Part shown: positions 1-9,312 of the stretch, piece by piece
Position numbering within the stretch: the first letter of the stretch is position 1
How the letters are laid out: every line of letters starts with the position of its first letter
Origin: Streptomyces pilosus
GTDB lineage: Bacteria; Actinomycetota; Actinomycetes; Streptomycetales; Streptomycetaceae
Assembly: GCF_014649835.1 (NCBI RefSeq)
Contig: NZ_BMTU01000005.1
Location: 372,001 to 436,000 of the forward strand
Length of the DNA: 64,000 nucleotides
Direction: 5' to 3'
Notes under the pieces: generated by a model
Databases searched by the model: none
What the model saw: only the letters and a program-made list of their open reading frames with translations
Told to the model about the DNA's origin: nothing
Made by a program: the position numbers and the translations under genes

Positions 1-1085
1 CGGGACATGGCGGCCAGCGAGTTGGTGCCGGCGGCGTGGATGATCACACCGGCGGCGAGGAACAGCAGCGCCTTGAAGGCGCCGTGGGACAGGAGGTGGA
101 AGACGGCGGCGCCGCGGTCGGCGACGGCGAGGGCGCCGGTCATGTAGCCGAGCTGACCGATCGTCGAGTAGGCGAGGACGCGTTTGATGTCGTCCTGGGC
201 GAGCGCGGCGAGCGCCGAGCCGGTCATGGTCACGGCGGCCATGACGGCGAGGACGGTCATCGCGGCCCGGGAGGCCTCGAAGAGCGGGAGGAGGCGGGCG
301 ACGAAGTAGACACCGGCGGCGACCATGGTCGCGGCGTGGATGAGCGCGGAGACGGGGGTGGGGCCCGCCATCGCGTCGGGGAGCCAGGTGTGCAGGGGGA
401 ACTGCGCCGACTTGCCGGCCACGCCCGCCAGGAGCAGCAGGGCGATGAGCGTGGGGTGTTCGATGCCGCCGTTCCCGACGGCGCCGAGGATCCGGGTGAT
501 GCGGAACGACCCGGCTTCGGTGGCCAGGGCGAACAGGCCGATGAGGAAGGGGACGTCGCCGAGCTTGGTGACCAGGAAGGCCTTGAGGGAGGCCGCGCGG
601 GCCTCGGGGGTCTCCCAGTAGTGGCCGACGAGGAAGTAGGAGCAGATGCCCATGACTTCCCAGCCGACCAGCAGCACCATCAGGTCGCCGGTGTAGACGA
701 CCAGGAGCATCGCGGAGGTGAACAGGGAGACGAGGGCGGCGTAGGAGGGGTAGCGCGGGTCGTCGCGCAGGTAGCCGGTCGAGTAGATCTGCACGCAGGT
801 GGCGACGACGGTGACCAGTACGGCGGTCAGCGCGGCGAAACCGTCGACGTGCAGGGCGAGTTCGACGGGGACGGAACCGGTCGGGGTGAGCTCGGTGGCG
901 GCGTCCACCGGACCGCCGCCGCCCTGGCGGGCGGCGACCGCGGCGGCGAGCCCGAGCGAGGCGAGGGCCGGCAGGACGGCCAGCGGGCGGACGAAGCCGG
1001 GGGCGGTGCGGCCCAGGAGCAGTCCGGCGATCGCGCCGAGGAAGGGGAGGAGGGGGACGAGGACGGCGAGGGTGGTCGTGGTCAC
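1..1085 (-). CDS. nuoL2: NADH-quinone oxidoreductase subunit L, second cluster (partial)
   Basis: Antiporter-like proton-pumping membrane subunit of a second complex I cluster. Only the first 361 codons are present; the C-terminus, including the long lateral helix expected of the family, lies beyond the left edge. Hallmarks visible in order are [28 protein letters not shown] followed by [15 protein letters not shown], and [11 protein letters not shown], with the pumping-channel Lys and His residues in place. The GTG start overlaps the nuoK2 stop by 4 bases (GTGA), so it is the eighth gene of a coupled operon. nuoM2 and nuoN2 probably follow outside the window. Family assignment is secure; the functional role of the second complex is inferred. 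Confidence 0.93.
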   Translation of the reverse strand, partial: MTTTTLAVLVPLLPFLGAIAGLLLGRTAPGFVRPLAVLPALASLGLAAAVAARQGGGGPVDAATELTPTGSVPVELALHVDGFAALTAVLVTVVATCVQIYSTGYLRDDPRYPSYAALVSLFTSAMLLVVYTGDLMVLLVGWEVMGICSYFLVGHYWETPEARAASLKAFLVTKLGDVPFLIGLFALATEAGSFRITRILGAVGNGGIEHPTLIALLLLAGVAGKSAQFPLHTWLPDAMAGPTPVSALIHAATMVAAGVYFVARLLPLFEASRAAMTVLAVMAAVTMTGSALAALAQDDIKRVLAYSTIGQLGYMTGALAVADRGAAVFHLLSHGAFKALLFLAAGVIIHAAGTNSLAAMS

Positions 1086-1489
1086 GCGGTGGCCTCGGCC
1101 TTCTCGGTGGCCGACCGGGGCGCGGAGGCCGCACCGCCGGACGCGTCGCCGTCGGGACCGTCGGGTTCGTGGCCCTCGGCCGTGTCGCGGAGCCGGTCGA
1201 TGTCCGAGGTGCCGCGGTTGCGGTGGACGGCGAGGACGATCGCCAGGCCGATGCCGATCTCGGCGGCGGCGATGGCGATGGTGAACAGGGCCAGGGCCTG
1301 GCCGGAGTGCAGGGTCTCCTCGGCGGCCCGGCTGAGCCAGACGTCGAAGGCGACCAGGTTCAGGTTGACGGCGTTGAGCATCAGCTCGACCGACATCAGG
1401 ACGAGGATCGCGTTGCGGCGGGCGAGGACGCCGTACAGGCCGGTGCAGAAGAGGAGGGCGGACAGTACGGCGGGATAGGCGAGGTGCAT
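1082..1489 (-). CDS. nuoK2: NADH-quinone oxidoreductase subunit K, second cluster
   Basis: Small antiporter-like membrane subunit (MrpC/NuoK family) that helps form a proton channel next to NuoJ. The core reads [20 protein letters not shown] followed by [10 protein letters not shown], with the conserved membrane Glu in SVELMLN and a second in [11 protein letters not shown]. The product is 135 aa, against about 99 aa for canonical NuoK (99 aa in the complete operon in this window). The extra ~36 residues are a C-terminal hydrophilic tail rich in Asp, Gly, Pro and Ala that looks disordered. The ATG start shares one base with the nuoJ2 stop, and the stop overlaps nuoL2. Confidence 0.93.
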   Translation of the reverse strand: MHLAYPAVLSALLFCTGLYGVLARRNAILVLMSVELMLNAVNLNLVAFDVWLSRAAEETLHSGQALALFTIAIAAAEIGIGLAIVLAVHRNRGTSDIDRLRDTAEGHEPDGPDGDASGGAASAPRSATEKAEATA

Positions 1490-2148
1490 CAGCGGGTCCC
1501 TTCCGTCTCGCGCCGGGTGGGCCCGGGCCCCGGGGTGCCGGGGGTGGGGGCGGTGGCCGCCGCCCGTTCGGCCTTGGCCTTGCGGGAGAGGACGATCGCG
1601 CCGACGAGGGCGGCGAGAAGGAGGACGGAGAGGGCCTCGAAGGGGAGGACCCAGTGCTGGAAGAGACTCGCGCCGGTCACCTCGGTCGAGCCGGCGGGCG
1701 CGCCGTCCAGGTCGATCCAGGTGGTCCGGAAGGCGTCGACGACCACCCAGACCAGGGCGGCCGCGGCGGTGACGGCCACGCCGAGGGCGACCCAGCGGTT
1801 GCCGGAGTCGGCGTCGGGTGAGCGGCCGATGGGGGCCCGGGTGAGCATGAGCCCGAACAGGAGGAGGACGACGACGGAGCCGACGTAGATGAGGACCTGC
1901 ACCCAGGCGATGAACTCGGCGGTGAGCAGGAGGTATTCGACGGCGAGGCCGCCGAGGGCCACCACCAGCCACAGGGCGGCGTGCACCAGTTGCCGGGTGG
2001 TGACGGTGACGACGGCGGCCCCCAGGGTGACCAGGCCGACGAGGAGGAAGGCGATCTCCACCCCGGTCGGGGAGAGGAAGCCGTGCGTCTCGGCGGCGGT
2101 GGTGGTCGTGGCGTGCGCGGCCGTTGCCGCGGCTGCGGCGAGGGTCAC
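1489..2148 (-). CDS. nuoJ2: NADH-quinone oxidoreductase subunit J, second cluster
   Basis: Polytopic membrane subunit of the second complex I cluster, 219 aa, about five membrane segments. The family core [20 protein letters not shown] is clear, corresponding to the pi-bulge helix TM3 of NuoJ. The GTG start ([10 protein letters not shown]) overlaps the nuoI2 stop by 4 bases. The C-terminus is charged and Pro/Thr-rich after [11 protein letters not shown]. It is shorter than the 285-aa NuoJ of the main operon, which has a much longer cytoplasmic tail. Confidence 0.92.
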   Translation of the reverse strand: MTLAAAAATAAHATTTTAAETHGFLSPTGVEIAFLLVGLVTLGAAVVTVTTRQLVHAALWLVVALGGLAVEYLLLTAEFIAWVQVLIYVGSVVVLLLFGLMLTRAPIGRSPDADSGNRWVALGVAVTAAAALVWVVVDAFRTTWIDLDGAPAGSTEVTGASLFQHWVLPFEALSVLLLAALVGAIVLSRKAKAERAAATAPTPGTPGPGPTRRETEGTR

Positions 2149-2717
2149 GACTCCTCCAGCGGTTCGGCCTGGGCGGCGGCGAGTTTGTCGGCGGTCTTGC
2201 GGGCGGCGGCGACTTCCTTGGGTTCCTCGGCGCCGGGGTCGAGCGCGGGCGGGGCCGGGACCGTCCACATCCACTCGCGGAGCTTGTCGCGTTCGTGGGT
2301 GAGGTCGCGGATGTCGGTCTCGGCGTATTCGAACTCGGGAGACCAGAAGAGGGCGTCGAAGGGGCAGACCTCGATGCAGATGCCGCAGTACATGCACAGG
2401 GCGAAGTCGATGGCGAAGCGGTCGAGGACGTTGCGGCTGCGCTCGCGGCCGCCGGGGGCCGCGGCCGGCACCGTCTCCTTGTGCGAGTCGATGTAGATGC
2501 ACCAGTCCGGGCACTCACGGGCGCACAGCATGCAGACCGTGCAGTTCTCCTCGAACAGGCCGATCACTCCGCGGGTGCGGGGCGGGAGGCCGGGCTGGGT
2601 GTCCGGGTACTGGGCGGTGACGGATTTCTTCGTCATCGTCCGCAGGGTGACGGCCAGGCCCTTGGCCAGGCCCGAGCCGGGGATGCGGGGCCGCTTGGGC
2701 GGGAGGGGCTCGGTCAT
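2145..2717 (-). CDS. nuoI2: NADH-quinone oxidoreductase subunit I, second cluster
   Basis: Peripheral-arm iron-sulfur subunit carrying two 4Fe-4S clusters (N6a/N6b type). It has two ferredoxin motifs, [12 protein letters not shown] and [12 protein letters not shown], about 40 residues apart, in a 190-aa protein of normal length. The N-terminus has the amphipathic [19 protein letters not shown] segment expected for membrane docking. The ATG start overlaps the nuoH2 stop (ATGA). Keeping both clusters intact argues that this complex carries electrons even though the NADH module genes are absent from its operon. Confidence 0.94.
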   Translation of the reverse strand: MTEPLPPKRPRIPGSGLAKGLAVTLRTMTKKSVTAQYPDTQPGLPPRTRGVIGLFEENCTVCMLCARECPDWCIYIDSHKETVPAAAPGGRERSRNVLDRFAIDFALCMYCGICIEVCPFDALFWSPEFEYAETDIRDLTHERDKLREWMWTVPAPPALDPGAEEPKEVAAARKTADKLAAAQAEPLEES

Positions 2718-3688
2718 GGCTGGGAGATCACCACCTTGACGATGCCGGTGAGGGCGATCTGGGCGAGGGAGAGGGGCACGAGGAGGGTCCAGGAGAACTT
2801 CTGCAGCTGGTCCTCGCGCAGGCGGGGGTAGGTGACGCGGAGCCAGATGACGACGAAGGCGAGCACCGCGGCCTTCAGCAGGGTCCAGACCCAGCCGAGT
2901 CCGTCGGCGCCCCAGGGGCCGTGCCAGCCGCCCAGGAAGAGGACGGTGGTCAGGCCGCACAGCACGACGATCCCGGCGTACTCGGCGAGGAGGAAGAGGG
3001 CGAAGCGCAGACCGGTGTACTCCGTGTACGCGCCGAAGATGATCTCCGAGTCGGCGACCGGCATGTCGAAGGGGGGCCGCTGGAGTTCGGCGAGACCGGC
3101 GATGAAGAACACGAGCGCGCCGGTGATCTGCCAGGGCACCCACCACCACTCGAAGGCGTCGAGGATGCCGACGAGGGAGACGGTGCCGGCCGCCATCGCC
3201 ACCGAGGCGGCGGTGAGCAGCATCGGCAGTTCGTAGGCGAGGAGCTGGGCGGCGGTGCGCAGGCCGCCGAGGAGGGAGAACTTGTTGGCGGAGGCCCAGC
3301 CGGCCATCAGCGAGCCGAGGACACCGACGCCCATGACGGCGAGGACGAAGAACACGCCCGCGTCGATCACCTGGCCGACCGCGCCCTCGCCCGGGCCGAT
3401 CGGGATGGCGAGCAGCACGAGGAGGTAGGGCAGGAGGGCCACGGCGGGGGCGAGCTGGAAGATGCGGCGGTCCGCGCCGGCCGGGACCACGTCCTCCTTC
3501 TGCGCGAACTTCACGCCGTCGGCGACGAGCTGGGCCCAGCCGTGGAATCCGCCGGCGTACATCGGGCCGAGACGGCCCTGCATGTGGGCCATCACCTTGT
3601 GCTCGGTCTGACCCACGATCAGGGGGAAGGTGAGGAAGACGACGAACACGACCAGGAGTCGCAGGGCGACGTCGAGCACGTCGTTCAC
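2714..3688 (-). CDS. nuoH2: NADH-quinone oxidoreductase subunit H, second cluster
   Basis: Membrane subunit that lines the quinone access tunnel of complex I, 324 aa. Conserved elements include [35 protein letters not shown], and the acidic loop [20 protein letters not shown] with [19 protein letters not shown]. It lacks the long C-terminal extension of the main-operon NuoH (457 aa). The start is the ATG whose reading frame begins inside the overlap with the nuoC2 stop. Retention of the charged E-loop supports a quinone-reactive complex. Confidence 0.94.
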   Translation of the reverse strand: MNDVLDVALRLLVVFVVFLTFPLIVGQTEHKVMAHMQGRLGPMYAGGFHGWAQLVADGVKFAQKEDVVPAGADRRIFQLAPAVALLPYLLVLLAIPIGPGEGAVGQVIDAGVFFVLAVMGVGVLGSLMAGWASANKFSLLGGLRTAAQLLAYELPMLLTAASVAMAAGTVSLVGILDAFEWWWVPWQITGALVFFIAGLAELQRPPFDMPVADSEIIFGAYTEYTGLRFALFLLAEYAGIVVLCGLTTVLFLGGWHGPWGADGLGWVWTLLKAAVLAFVVIWLRVTYPRLREDQLQKFSWTLLVPLSLAQIALTGIVKVVISQP

Positions 3689-5118
3689 CGCGGGCCTCCT
3701 GCGGGGTCTTCGGGAGTGGTGGTACCGGTTCCGTCTCCGGTCCCGGCTTGGGTCTCGGGCTCGGCTCCGGGCTCCGCGGCCGGCTCGGCTCCGGGCTCCG
3801 CGGCCGGCTCGGCTCCGGGCTCCGCGGCCGGCTCGGCTCCGGGTTCGGTGCCCGGCTCGGCGTCCGGCTCCGCTCCGGGCTTCGCGTCCGGCTCCGCTCC
3901 GGGCCTGGCGGCGGGCTCCGATGTCGGTTCCGTCGCCGGTTCCGTCGTCGGTTCCGTGAAGGCCGGGCGGGCGTGGTGCCAGGGGGCGTCCGGGCTGCGC
4001 GGGGCGGCGGGCGGACTGTCGTCCGGCCGGCCGGTCCCGGTGGGCGTGGGGCCAGGGGTGGGCCCGTCGTCCGCCGGCGAGGTCTCCTCCGGCACCGCGC
4101 GTTGGCTCGCGGACCCCTCGGACGCGCTGCGCGCCCGGCGGGGGCCGTCTCCGGCGGCAGACGGAGCGGGGCGCTGCGACGCCGACCCCTCACTCGCACT
4201 CCGCGCACGTCGGGCGGGAGGGGCGGCCTGCTCCGGGCGTTCCTGCGCCGTCCGGCCGGCGGGGCCTTCGGACGCGGAACGGTTGCGGCGCGGCGCGACC
4301 GGGGACTCCGGCGCGGCAGCCTGGCTCGCGGAACCCTCCGCCGCCGAACGCGCCCGGCGTGGCGCGACCGGCGGCCGGTCCCCGCCGTCACCGGCACCGG
4401 CACCGGCGCCCGCAGCGGCACCCGCGTCCGCGCCCGTCTGGCTCGCCGAGCCCTCCGAGGCCGTGCGGGTGCGGCGGGGCGGGCGTTCGCCGGGGGGCCG
4501 GCCCGCGGCGGTGGCCGCGCGGCGGGCGGGGCGGGCGGGGGCGGGCGGGAGCTGGCCCTTGAGGGGACCCCACTCGTTGGGGTCGGGGACGCCCGGCGGC
4601 AGCATCTGGCGCCGCTTGGCGCCACCGTGCTCGGACTCCCCCGGTTCCTTGGCGCCGGGCCAGGCCTTGGCGACCCGGGCCGCGAGGACGAAGTCCTTGC
4701 GCAGCGGGTGGCCCTCGAAGGTGTCCGGCAGGAGGAGGTGGTCCAGTCCCGGGTGGCCGGTGAAGCCGACGCCGAACATCTCGTGCGTCTCCCGCTCGTG
4801 CCAGGCGGCGCCGGCGTAGACGCCGACGGCGGAGGGCAGGACCGGGGCCTCGTGCGGCACCGTGGTGCGCAGCAGCAGCCGCCGTACCGGGGACAGGGCG
4901 GCGACGTGGGCCGTGACGCGGAAGCCCGTGCCGGGTTCGTCGACCGCGCTCAGCCAGTCGAAGAAGGTGCAGCCGAGACGGTCGCGGGCGGTCTCCAGCG
5001 CGGTGGTCCAGGAGGCGGGCGGGACGTCGACGGTGAGGACGCCGTACGACTCCTCCGCCGTCGCCCCGGTACCGAAGAGTTCCTCGGTGCCGGCGGGGAG
5101 CCAGCCGGTCGCGGTCAT
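3685..5118 (-). CDS. nuoC2: NADH-quinone oxidoreductase subunit C, second cluster, with long repetitive C-terminal tail
   Basis: Residues 1-170 are a recognisable NuoC (30-kDa subunit) domain, with [10 protein letters not shown] at 107-116, [12 protein letters not shown] after it and the [10 protein letters not shown] closing motif. Normal NuoC proteins end near here. This one is 477 aa. Residues 215-339 hold five copies of a basic/Ser motif of the form [13 protein letters not shown] (at 215, 254, 277, 303 and 327), and residues 389-455 are tandem E-P-A/D-x-E-P-G-A repeats. The tail is Pro/Ala/Glu-rich and probably disordered. It is in frame, with coupled starts and stops on both sides, so it is not a separate gene. 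What the tail binds or anchors is unknown. Confidence 0.9.
   Translation of the reverse strand: MTATGWLPAGTEELFGTGATAEESYGVLTVDVPPASWTTALETARDRLGCTFFDWLSAVDEPGTGFRVTAHVAALSPVRRLLLRTTVPHEAPVLPSAVGVYAGAAWHERETHEMFGVGFTGHPGLDHLLLPDTFEGHPLRKDFVLAARVAKAWPGAKEPGESEHGGAKRRQMLPPGVPDPNEWGPLKGQLPPAPARPARRAATAAGRPPGERPPRRTRTASEGSASQTGADAGAAAGAGAGAGDGGDRPPVAPRRARSAAEGSASQAAAPESPVAPRRNRSASEGPAGRTAQERPEQAAPPARRARSASEGSASQRPAPSAAGDGPRRARSASEGSASQRAVPEETSPADDGPTPGPTPTGTGRPDDSPPAAPRSPDAPWHHARPAFTEPTTEPATEPTSEPAARPGAEPDAKPGAEPDAEPGTEPGAEPAAEPGAEPAAEPGAEPAAEPGAEPETQAGTGDGTGTTTPEDPAGGPR
3758..3843. repeat. 24-bp tandem repeat in the nuoC2 tail
   Basis: About 3.6 near-identical copies of a 24-bp unit (copies at 3758-3781, 3782-3805 and 3806-3829, then a partial one). 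Each encodes eight residues of the A-E-P-A-A-E-P-G type. Being a multiple of three, copy-number change would keep the frame, so the tail length may vary between strains. Confidence 0.9.
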
Positions 5119-5786
5119 CGGCCCTCCCTCTCACCGGCCGGCGGCGCGGGCGGCCGGACCAGGCCGCTCTGCAGCGCCGCCGCGGACGGGCGTGCGCCGC
5201 CGCCGGAGCCGTACCGCTCCCCCAGCGACTCGCGGGCGATCCTCTCCTGGAGCTTGAGGATGCCCTGGAGCAGCGCTTCCGGGCGGGGCGGGCAGCCGGG
5301 GACGTAGACGTCGACCGGGATGATCTGGTCGACGCCCTTGGTGACGGAGTAGGAGTCCCAGTACGGCCCGCCGCAGTTGCTGCACGCGCCGAAGGAGATG
5401 ACGTACTTGGGCTCCGGCATCTGCTCGAACAGGCGCTTCACCGCGGGTGCCATCTTGTCGGTGACCGTGCCGGAGACGACCATCAGGTCGGCCTGGCGCG
5501 GTCCCGGCGCGAAGGGGATGACGCCGAGGCGGATGAAGTCGTGCCGGGCCATGGAGGCGGCGATGAACTCGATCGCGCAGCAGGCCAGGCCGAAGTTGAA
5601 GACCCAGAGCGAGTAGCGGCGGCCCCAGTTGAGGACCACTTTCATCGGTTCGGGTGCCAGCCGGGCGAGGGCGCCCAGCCGCCGGGGCTCCGGGAGCAGG
5701 ACCGGCTCGGGGGCGGCGGGGTCCCCGGGGGCGGCCGTGCCCTCGGGGGCGGCGGGGTTCTCGGCGGCGGCAGGGTTCACGTCCAT
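5115..5786 (-). CDS. nuoB2: NADH-quinone oxidoreductase subunit B, second cluster
   Basis: Subunit that binds the terminal 4Fe-4S cluster N2, next to the quinone site. The ligand pattern is complete: tandem Cys in [10 protein letters not shown], Cys in [14 protein letters not shown] and Cys in [14 protein letters not shown]. At 223 aa it is longer than the 184-aa main-operon NuoB. The additions are a 40-residue Ala/Pro/Glu-rich N-terminus and a Gly/Arg/Pro-rich C-terminus. The ATG start lies inside the end of nuoA2 (10-base overlap). Confidence 0.94.
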   Translation of the reverse strand: MDVNPAAAENPAAPEGTAAPGDPAAPEPVLLPEPRRLGALARLAPEPMKVVLNWGRRYSLWVFNFGLACCAIEFIAASMARHDFIRLGVIPFAPGPRQADLMVVSGTVTDKMAPAVKRLFEQMPEPKYVISFGACSNCGGPYWDSYSVTKGVDQIIPVDVYVPGCPPRPEALLQGILKLQERIARESLGERYGSGGGARPSAAALQSGLVRPPAPPAGEREGR

Positions 5787-6169
5787 GTCAGGACGCCCTT
5801 CTTGTATGCGTACAGCAGGCCCACGGCGAGGAAGCCGAGGAAGATGAACATCTCCACCAGGGTCGTCGCGCCGTAGCCCTCGGCCGCGAAGACGGTGGCC
5901 CAGGGGAAGAGGAAGATCGAGTCGACGGCGAAGATCACGTAGAGGAAGGCGTACACGTAGTAGCGGACCTGGGTGTGGGCCCAGCCCTCGCCGACGGGGT
6001 CGACTCCGCACTCGTACGTCATGAGCTTCTCGGGGGTGGGGACCACCGGCCGCAGCAGGCGGCCCGCCCCGAAGGCCACGGCGACGAACAGCAGGCCGAC
6101 GACGGCGAGCAGTCCGACGACCGAGTAGGACTGGAAGTAGTCCGCCGCGACGACGGTCGTTTCCCGCAC
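5777..6169 (-). CDS. nuoA2: NADH-quinone oxidoreductase subunit A, second cluster
   Basis: Three-helix membrane subunit A, 130 aa, first gene of the second cluster. The conserved loop [20 protein letters not shown] contains the family Cys and acidic residues, followed by [19 protein letters not shown]. The start is an ATG on the minus strand facing the histidine kinase gene. The intergenic stretch of 169 bp between them holds both promoters. Confidence 0.93.
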   Translation of the reverse strand: MRETTVVAADYFQSYSVVGLLAVVGLLFVAVAFGAGRLLRPVVPTPEKLMTYECGVDPVGEGWAHTQVRYYVYAFLYVIFAVDSIFLFPWATVFAAEGYGATTLVEMFIFLGFLAVGLLYAYKKGVLTWT

Positions 6170-6207
6170 GTCCGCCCCTCACTGCCTCGGAGATCTGTAC
6201 GCACGGG

Positions 6208-6235
6208 AGTCTAGGCCCTGATAAAGCCACCGTAA
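6208..6235 (-). promoter_or_regulatory. candidate nuoA2 promoter
   Basis: On the minus strand a -10 box TAGACT (6213-6208) lies 16 bases from a weak -35, TTACGG (6235-6230). Transcription would start about 30 bases before the nuoA2 ATG. TAGACT is close to the HrdB -10 consensus; the -35 is poor. Prediction only. Confidence 0.4.
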
Positions 6236-6266
6236 GCGGCCCGTCACCACTCGGGACACCCGGGGT

Positions 6267-6282
6267 GGGGTTTTCCTCAGGG
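6267..6282 (-). promoter_or_regulatory. candidate operator motif upstream of first histidine kinase
   Basis: The minus strand reads CCCTGAGGAAAACCCC. The core GGAAAACCCC recurs on the plus strand at 7596-7605 upstream of the second kinase gene. A motif repeated before both paralogues suggests binding of the cognate response regulator (autoregulation). Not tested. Confidence 0.35.
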
Positions 6283-6338
6283 TGCCCCGGCGGTCCGCCT
6301 GATGGCGCGGGCCCCCCTGCCCCCGGCAGGCTGAGCGC

Positions 6339-7595
6339 ATGACCGAACCCTTCCCGCCCGCGGGCACGCCCGTGACGGCGGTTCCCGCGCCGGCCGGCCC
6401 CGGCGACCGTCCGCCGCCGGCCCGTTTCGCCTTCGACGCGCACACCTGGAAGGAGATCGTCCACCTGCTGACGAACCTCCCGGTGTCGCTGATCGGCTTC
6501 ACCTACACGGTGACCGTGCTGTTCACCGGTGTCGGGCTGACCGTGACGGTGATCGGGCTGCCGCTGCTGGCCACCGGGCTGATGGGTGCGCGGGGGCTGG
6601 GCCGGCTGGAGCGCGCCCGGGCCAGGAGGCTGCTCGGGGTGCGGGTGGAGGAGCCGAGCCGGCTGCCGCGGTCGGCCGGCGGCTTCTGGCCGCGGCTGTG
6701 GATGGTGCTGAAGGACCCGGTGAGCTGGCGCACGGTGCTGTACGAGCTGATACGGCTGCCGTGGGGGGTGCTCACCTTCGCCGTGACGCTGACCGGGCTG
6801 TTCGTGCTGTGGCCGGTGTTGCCGTTCGTCGTGCGGGCCCTGGCCGACGGGGACCGGGCGATGGTGCGCGGACTGCTGTCGCCCTCCGACGAGCTGGAGC
6901 GGCGCATCGCGGAGCTGGAGTCCGACCGGGGCGTGGTGGTGGACACGGCGGCGGCGGACCTGCGGCGCATCGAGCGCGACCTGCACGACGGGGCGCAGGC
7001 CCGGCTGGTGAATCTGGCGATGGGGCTGGGCCTGGCCAAGGAGAAGCTGCTGGAGGACCCCGACGCGGCGGCGTCGATGGTGGACGAGGCGCACGGCGAG
7101 GTGAAGCTGGCCCTCCAGGAGCTGCGGGACCTGGCCCGGGGCATCCACCCGGCGGTGCTGACCGACCGCGGCCTGGACGCCGCCCTGTCCTCGGTCGCCT
7201 CGCGCTGCACGGTGCCGGTGAAGGTGACGGTCGACCTGGACGAACGCCCGGCGGCCGCCATCGAGGGCATCGCCTACTTCACCGTCTCGGAGCTGCTGCA
7301 GAACGTCAGCAAGCACAGCGGGGCCCGGTCGGCCGCGGTCGACGCGTGGCTGTCGGAGGGGCGGCTGTTCCTCCAGGTGTGGGACGACGGGCGCGGCGGT
7401 GCCCGGCTGGAGGGCGGGACCGGCATGCGGGGCCTGGCCGACCGGCTGGACGCGGTGGACGGCCTGTTCGTCGTGGACTCGCCGGAGGGCGGTCCGACGA
7501 CGGTGACGGCGGAGCTGCCGTGGCGGGACCGTGCCGGTGTCCCGGCCGGGCAGCCGCGCACGGCGAAGCGGGCGTCCGCCCGCCGCCGACGGTAG
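6339..7595 (+). CDS. sensor histidine kinase (N-terminal putative sensor domain, HisKA_3)
   Basis: NarL/DegS-type membrane histidine kinase, 418 aa. Residues 35-175 form a membrane sensor region of the actinobacterial putative-sensor type, with hydrophobic pairs near 45-80 and 135-165. The dimerisation/phosphoacceptor box is ERDLHDGAQ with His216. The ATPase domain has the N-box [11 protein letters not shown], then DDGRGG and [16 protein letters not shown]. It is followed by a close paralogue and a response regulator in the same direction, which are probably its partners. The stimulus is unknown. The location between nuoA2 and korAB suggests a link to respiration, but that is context only. 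Confidence 0.9.
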   Translation: MTEPFPPAGTPVTAVPAPAGPGDRPPPARFAFDAHTWKEIVHLLTNLPVSLIGFTYTVTVLFTGVGLTVTVIGLPLLATGLMGARGLGRLERARARRLLGVRVEEPSRLPRSAGGFWPRLWMVLKDPVSWRTVLYELIRLPWGVLTFAVTLTGLFVLWPVLPFVVRALADGDRAMVRGLLSPSDELERRIAELESDRGVVVDTAAADLRRIERDLHDGAQARLVNLAMGLGLAKEKLLEDPDAAASMVDEAHGEVKLALQELRDLARGIHPAVLTDRGLDAALSSVASRCTVPVKVTVDLDERPAAAIEGIAYFTVSELLQNVSKHSGARSAAVDAWLSEGRLFLQVWDDGRGGARLEGGTGMRGLADRLDAVDGLFVVDSPEGGPTTVTAELPWRDRAGVPAGQPRTAKRASARRRR

Positions 7596-7605
7596 GGAAA
7601 ACCCC
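7594..7605 (+). promoter_or_regulatory. candidate operator motif upstream of second histidine kinase
   Basis: AGGGAAAACCCC directly after the first kinase stop codon shares GGAAAACCCC with the motif before the first kinase. A perfect 8-bp inverted repeat, CGACGGAC/GTCCGTCG, follows at 7619-7640 with a 6-base loop, and may be an attenuator or a second operator. Confidence 0.35.
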
Positions 7606-7705
7606 CCGTCCAAGACTGCGACGGACTCCATGGTCCGTCGACCTGCGGCGGAGGAGTCTGGGGATACGACGGCACAGCCTCCGGACGAGACGAAGGACGA
7701 CACCG

Positions 7706-9070
7706 ATGGCCACGGAGTACGGACAGGGCTACGGGCTCCCCGCGGAGCCCGGACATCCCGGTGACGCCGAGGGACGACGGCACCGGCTGCCGGCCGCGCT
7801 GCGGGCGCCGGTCGAGGGACGCACCTGGCGCGAGCTGGTGTACGTCCTGCTGAGCCTGCCGGTCAGCATCCTGCTGTTCACCTACGCGGTCACGATGGTG
7901 TCGCTGGGGGCGGGCCTGCTGGTGACGTTCCTCGGTGTGCCGGTGCTGGCGGCGGCGCTCGCCGGCTGCCGCGGGTTCGGGTCGGTGGAGCGGGCCCGGG
8001 CGCGCGGGCTGCTGGACCTAAAGGTGGGTGAGCCGGAGCCGCTGCGGGCGAAGGGGCAGGGGCTGATGGCCTGGGTCGGTGCCGTGCTCAAGAGCGGTGC
8101 CTCCTGGCGGGCCCTGCTGTACGCGGTGCTGCAGCTGCCGTGGTCGGTCTTCTCCTTCGTCGTCACCGTGACGCTCTGGTCGGTGGGCTGGGGCCTGGTG
8201 ACGTACCCGCTGTGGTTCTGGGTGCTGCCGGCGTACGGCGGACAGGCGGGCATACAGCTGTACGGCGACGAGCAGCGCCAGATCTACCTGGACAACCCGT
8301 TCGAGATCGCGGTGACCGCGGGGGTGGGTCTGCTGGTCACGCTCGCCACACCGTGGATCGTGCGGGCGCTGACGACGGTGGACCGGGTGATGGTGCACGG
8401 GCTGCTCGGGCCGTCCCGGCTGGCCACCCGGGTGGTGGAGCTGGAGTCCGACCGCGGGGTCGTGGTGGACACGGCGGCGGCGGACCTGCGGCGCATCGAG
8501 CGCGACCTGCACGACGGGGCGCAGGCCCGGCTGGTGGCGCTGGCGATGGATCTGGGCCTGGCGAAGGAGAAGCTGCGGGAGGACCCGCAGGTCGCGGCGC
8601 GGATGGTGGACGAGGCGCACGGCGAGGTGAAGACGGCGCTGCAGGAGCTGCGGGACCTGGCCCGGGGCATCCACCCGGCGGTGCTGACCGACCGCGGCCT
8701 GGACGCCGCCCTCTCCTCGGTCGCCTCGCGCTGCACGGTCCCGGTGCAGGTGGAGGTGGACCTGACGGAGCGGCCCGCGCCGGCCATCGAGGGCATCGCC
8801 TACTTCACCGCCTCGGAGCTGCTGCAGAACATCAGCAAGCACTCGCGGGCGACCTGGGCCGCGCTGGAGGTGTGGCGCGCGGAGAACCGGCTGATGCTCC
8901 AGGTGGTGGACAACGGGGTGGGCGGCGCCGACACCTCCGGGGGTTCCGGGCTCGCGGGTCTGGCGGAGCGGCTGGACGCGGTGGACGGGATCCTGGTGGT
9001 GGACTCCCCGCCCGGAGGCCCGACCCGGGTGACCGCCGAACTGCCGTGGCGCGCGGAGCGGTCCCGGTGA
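7706..9070 (+). CDS. sensor histidine kinase, tandem paralogue
   Basis: 454-aa paralogue of the preceding kinase with the same layout. The membrane sensor region spans residues 38-235, longer here because of an extra loop and hydrophobic segment around 170-220. His269 lies in ERDLHDGAQ, the N-box is [11 protein letters not shown], and the ATPase motifs are DNGVGG and [16 protein letters not shown]. The start is an ATG preceded by GAAGGA (7692-7697). Two DNA blocks, of 75 and 71 bp, are identical between the two kinase genes, so the catalytic halves are recently duplicated or homogenised while the sensor halves differ. It shares a single downstream response regulator with its sister. Confidence 0.9.
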   Translation: MATEYGQGYGLPAEPGHPGDAEGRRHRLPAALRAPVEGRTWRELVYVLLSLPVSILLFTYAVTMVSLGAGLLVTFLGVPVLAAALAGCRGFGSVERARARGLLDLKVGEPEPLRAKGQGLMAWVGAVLKSGASWRALLYAVLQLPWSVFSFVVTVTLWSVGWGLVTYPLWFWVLPAYGGQAGIQLYGDEQRQIYLDNPFEIAVTAGVGLLVTLATPWIVRALTTVDRVMVHGLLGPSRLATRVVELESDRGVVVDTAAADLRRIERDLHDGAQARLVALAMDLGLAKEKLREDPQVAARMVDEAHGEVKTALQELRDLARGIHPAVLTDRGLDAALSSVASRCTVPVQVEVDLTERPAPAIEGIAYFTASELLQNISKHSRATWAALEVWRAENRLMLQVVDNGVGGADTSGGSGLAGLAERLDAVDGILVVDSPPGGPTRVTAELPWRAERSR

Positions 9071-9099
9071 TCCCGTCCCGCTGAGACGCGGGCCGAGAC

Positions 9100-9133
9100 C
9101 GGCGGGTGCGGACCTGAGGGTCCGCACCCGCCG
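9100..9133 (+). terminator. stem-loop terminator after second histidine kinase
   Basis: Perfect 15-bp stem (9100-9114 with 9119-9133) and a 4-base loop, starting 30 bases after the kinase stop. No U-tract, as usual in Streptomyces. It would partly separate the kinases from the response regulator. Confidence 0.7.
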
Positions 9134-9244
9134 GGCCGTGTGCCGCCGCCGTCGGGCCCGGCGGGGGGAACGCGTCCCGCCGGCGCCGCGGTCGCGTCGC
9201 CCCGGCCCGTCCCCGGCCGGAAGCTGGAATGCTGGACCTGTCGA

Positions 9245-9271
9245 CCGGGCCCGCCAGGAGGGCGGGCCCGG
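9245..9271 (+). other. 11-bp perfect hairpin in response regulator leader
   Basis: CCGGGCCCGCC pairs with GGCGGGCCCGG across the loop AGGAG. It lies 42 bases before the chosen GTG start. It could be an attenuator or an RNA structure affecting translation. No function is demonstrated by sequence alone. Confidence 0.5.
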
Positions 9272-9312
9272 AAACAGGTGTGTGGGGGCCGAGGAACGTG
9301 GAGGACATCAGG

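Noticed and set aside
36..1478. 480-codon plus-strand open frame rich in Gly, Asp and Glu
   Set aside because: It is antisense to nuoL2 and nuoK2, with composition typical of a high-GC shadow frame and no family features. Similar long frames (2921-4819, 31184-32938, 32948-35080, 44296-46398, 49525-52071) were rejected for the same reason.
3754..4476. NuoC2 tail as a separate gene or a frameshift artefact
   Set aside because: The tail is in frame with the NuoC domain, has repeats in multiples of three, and its stop overlaps the nuoH2 start exactly as in the rest of the operon.
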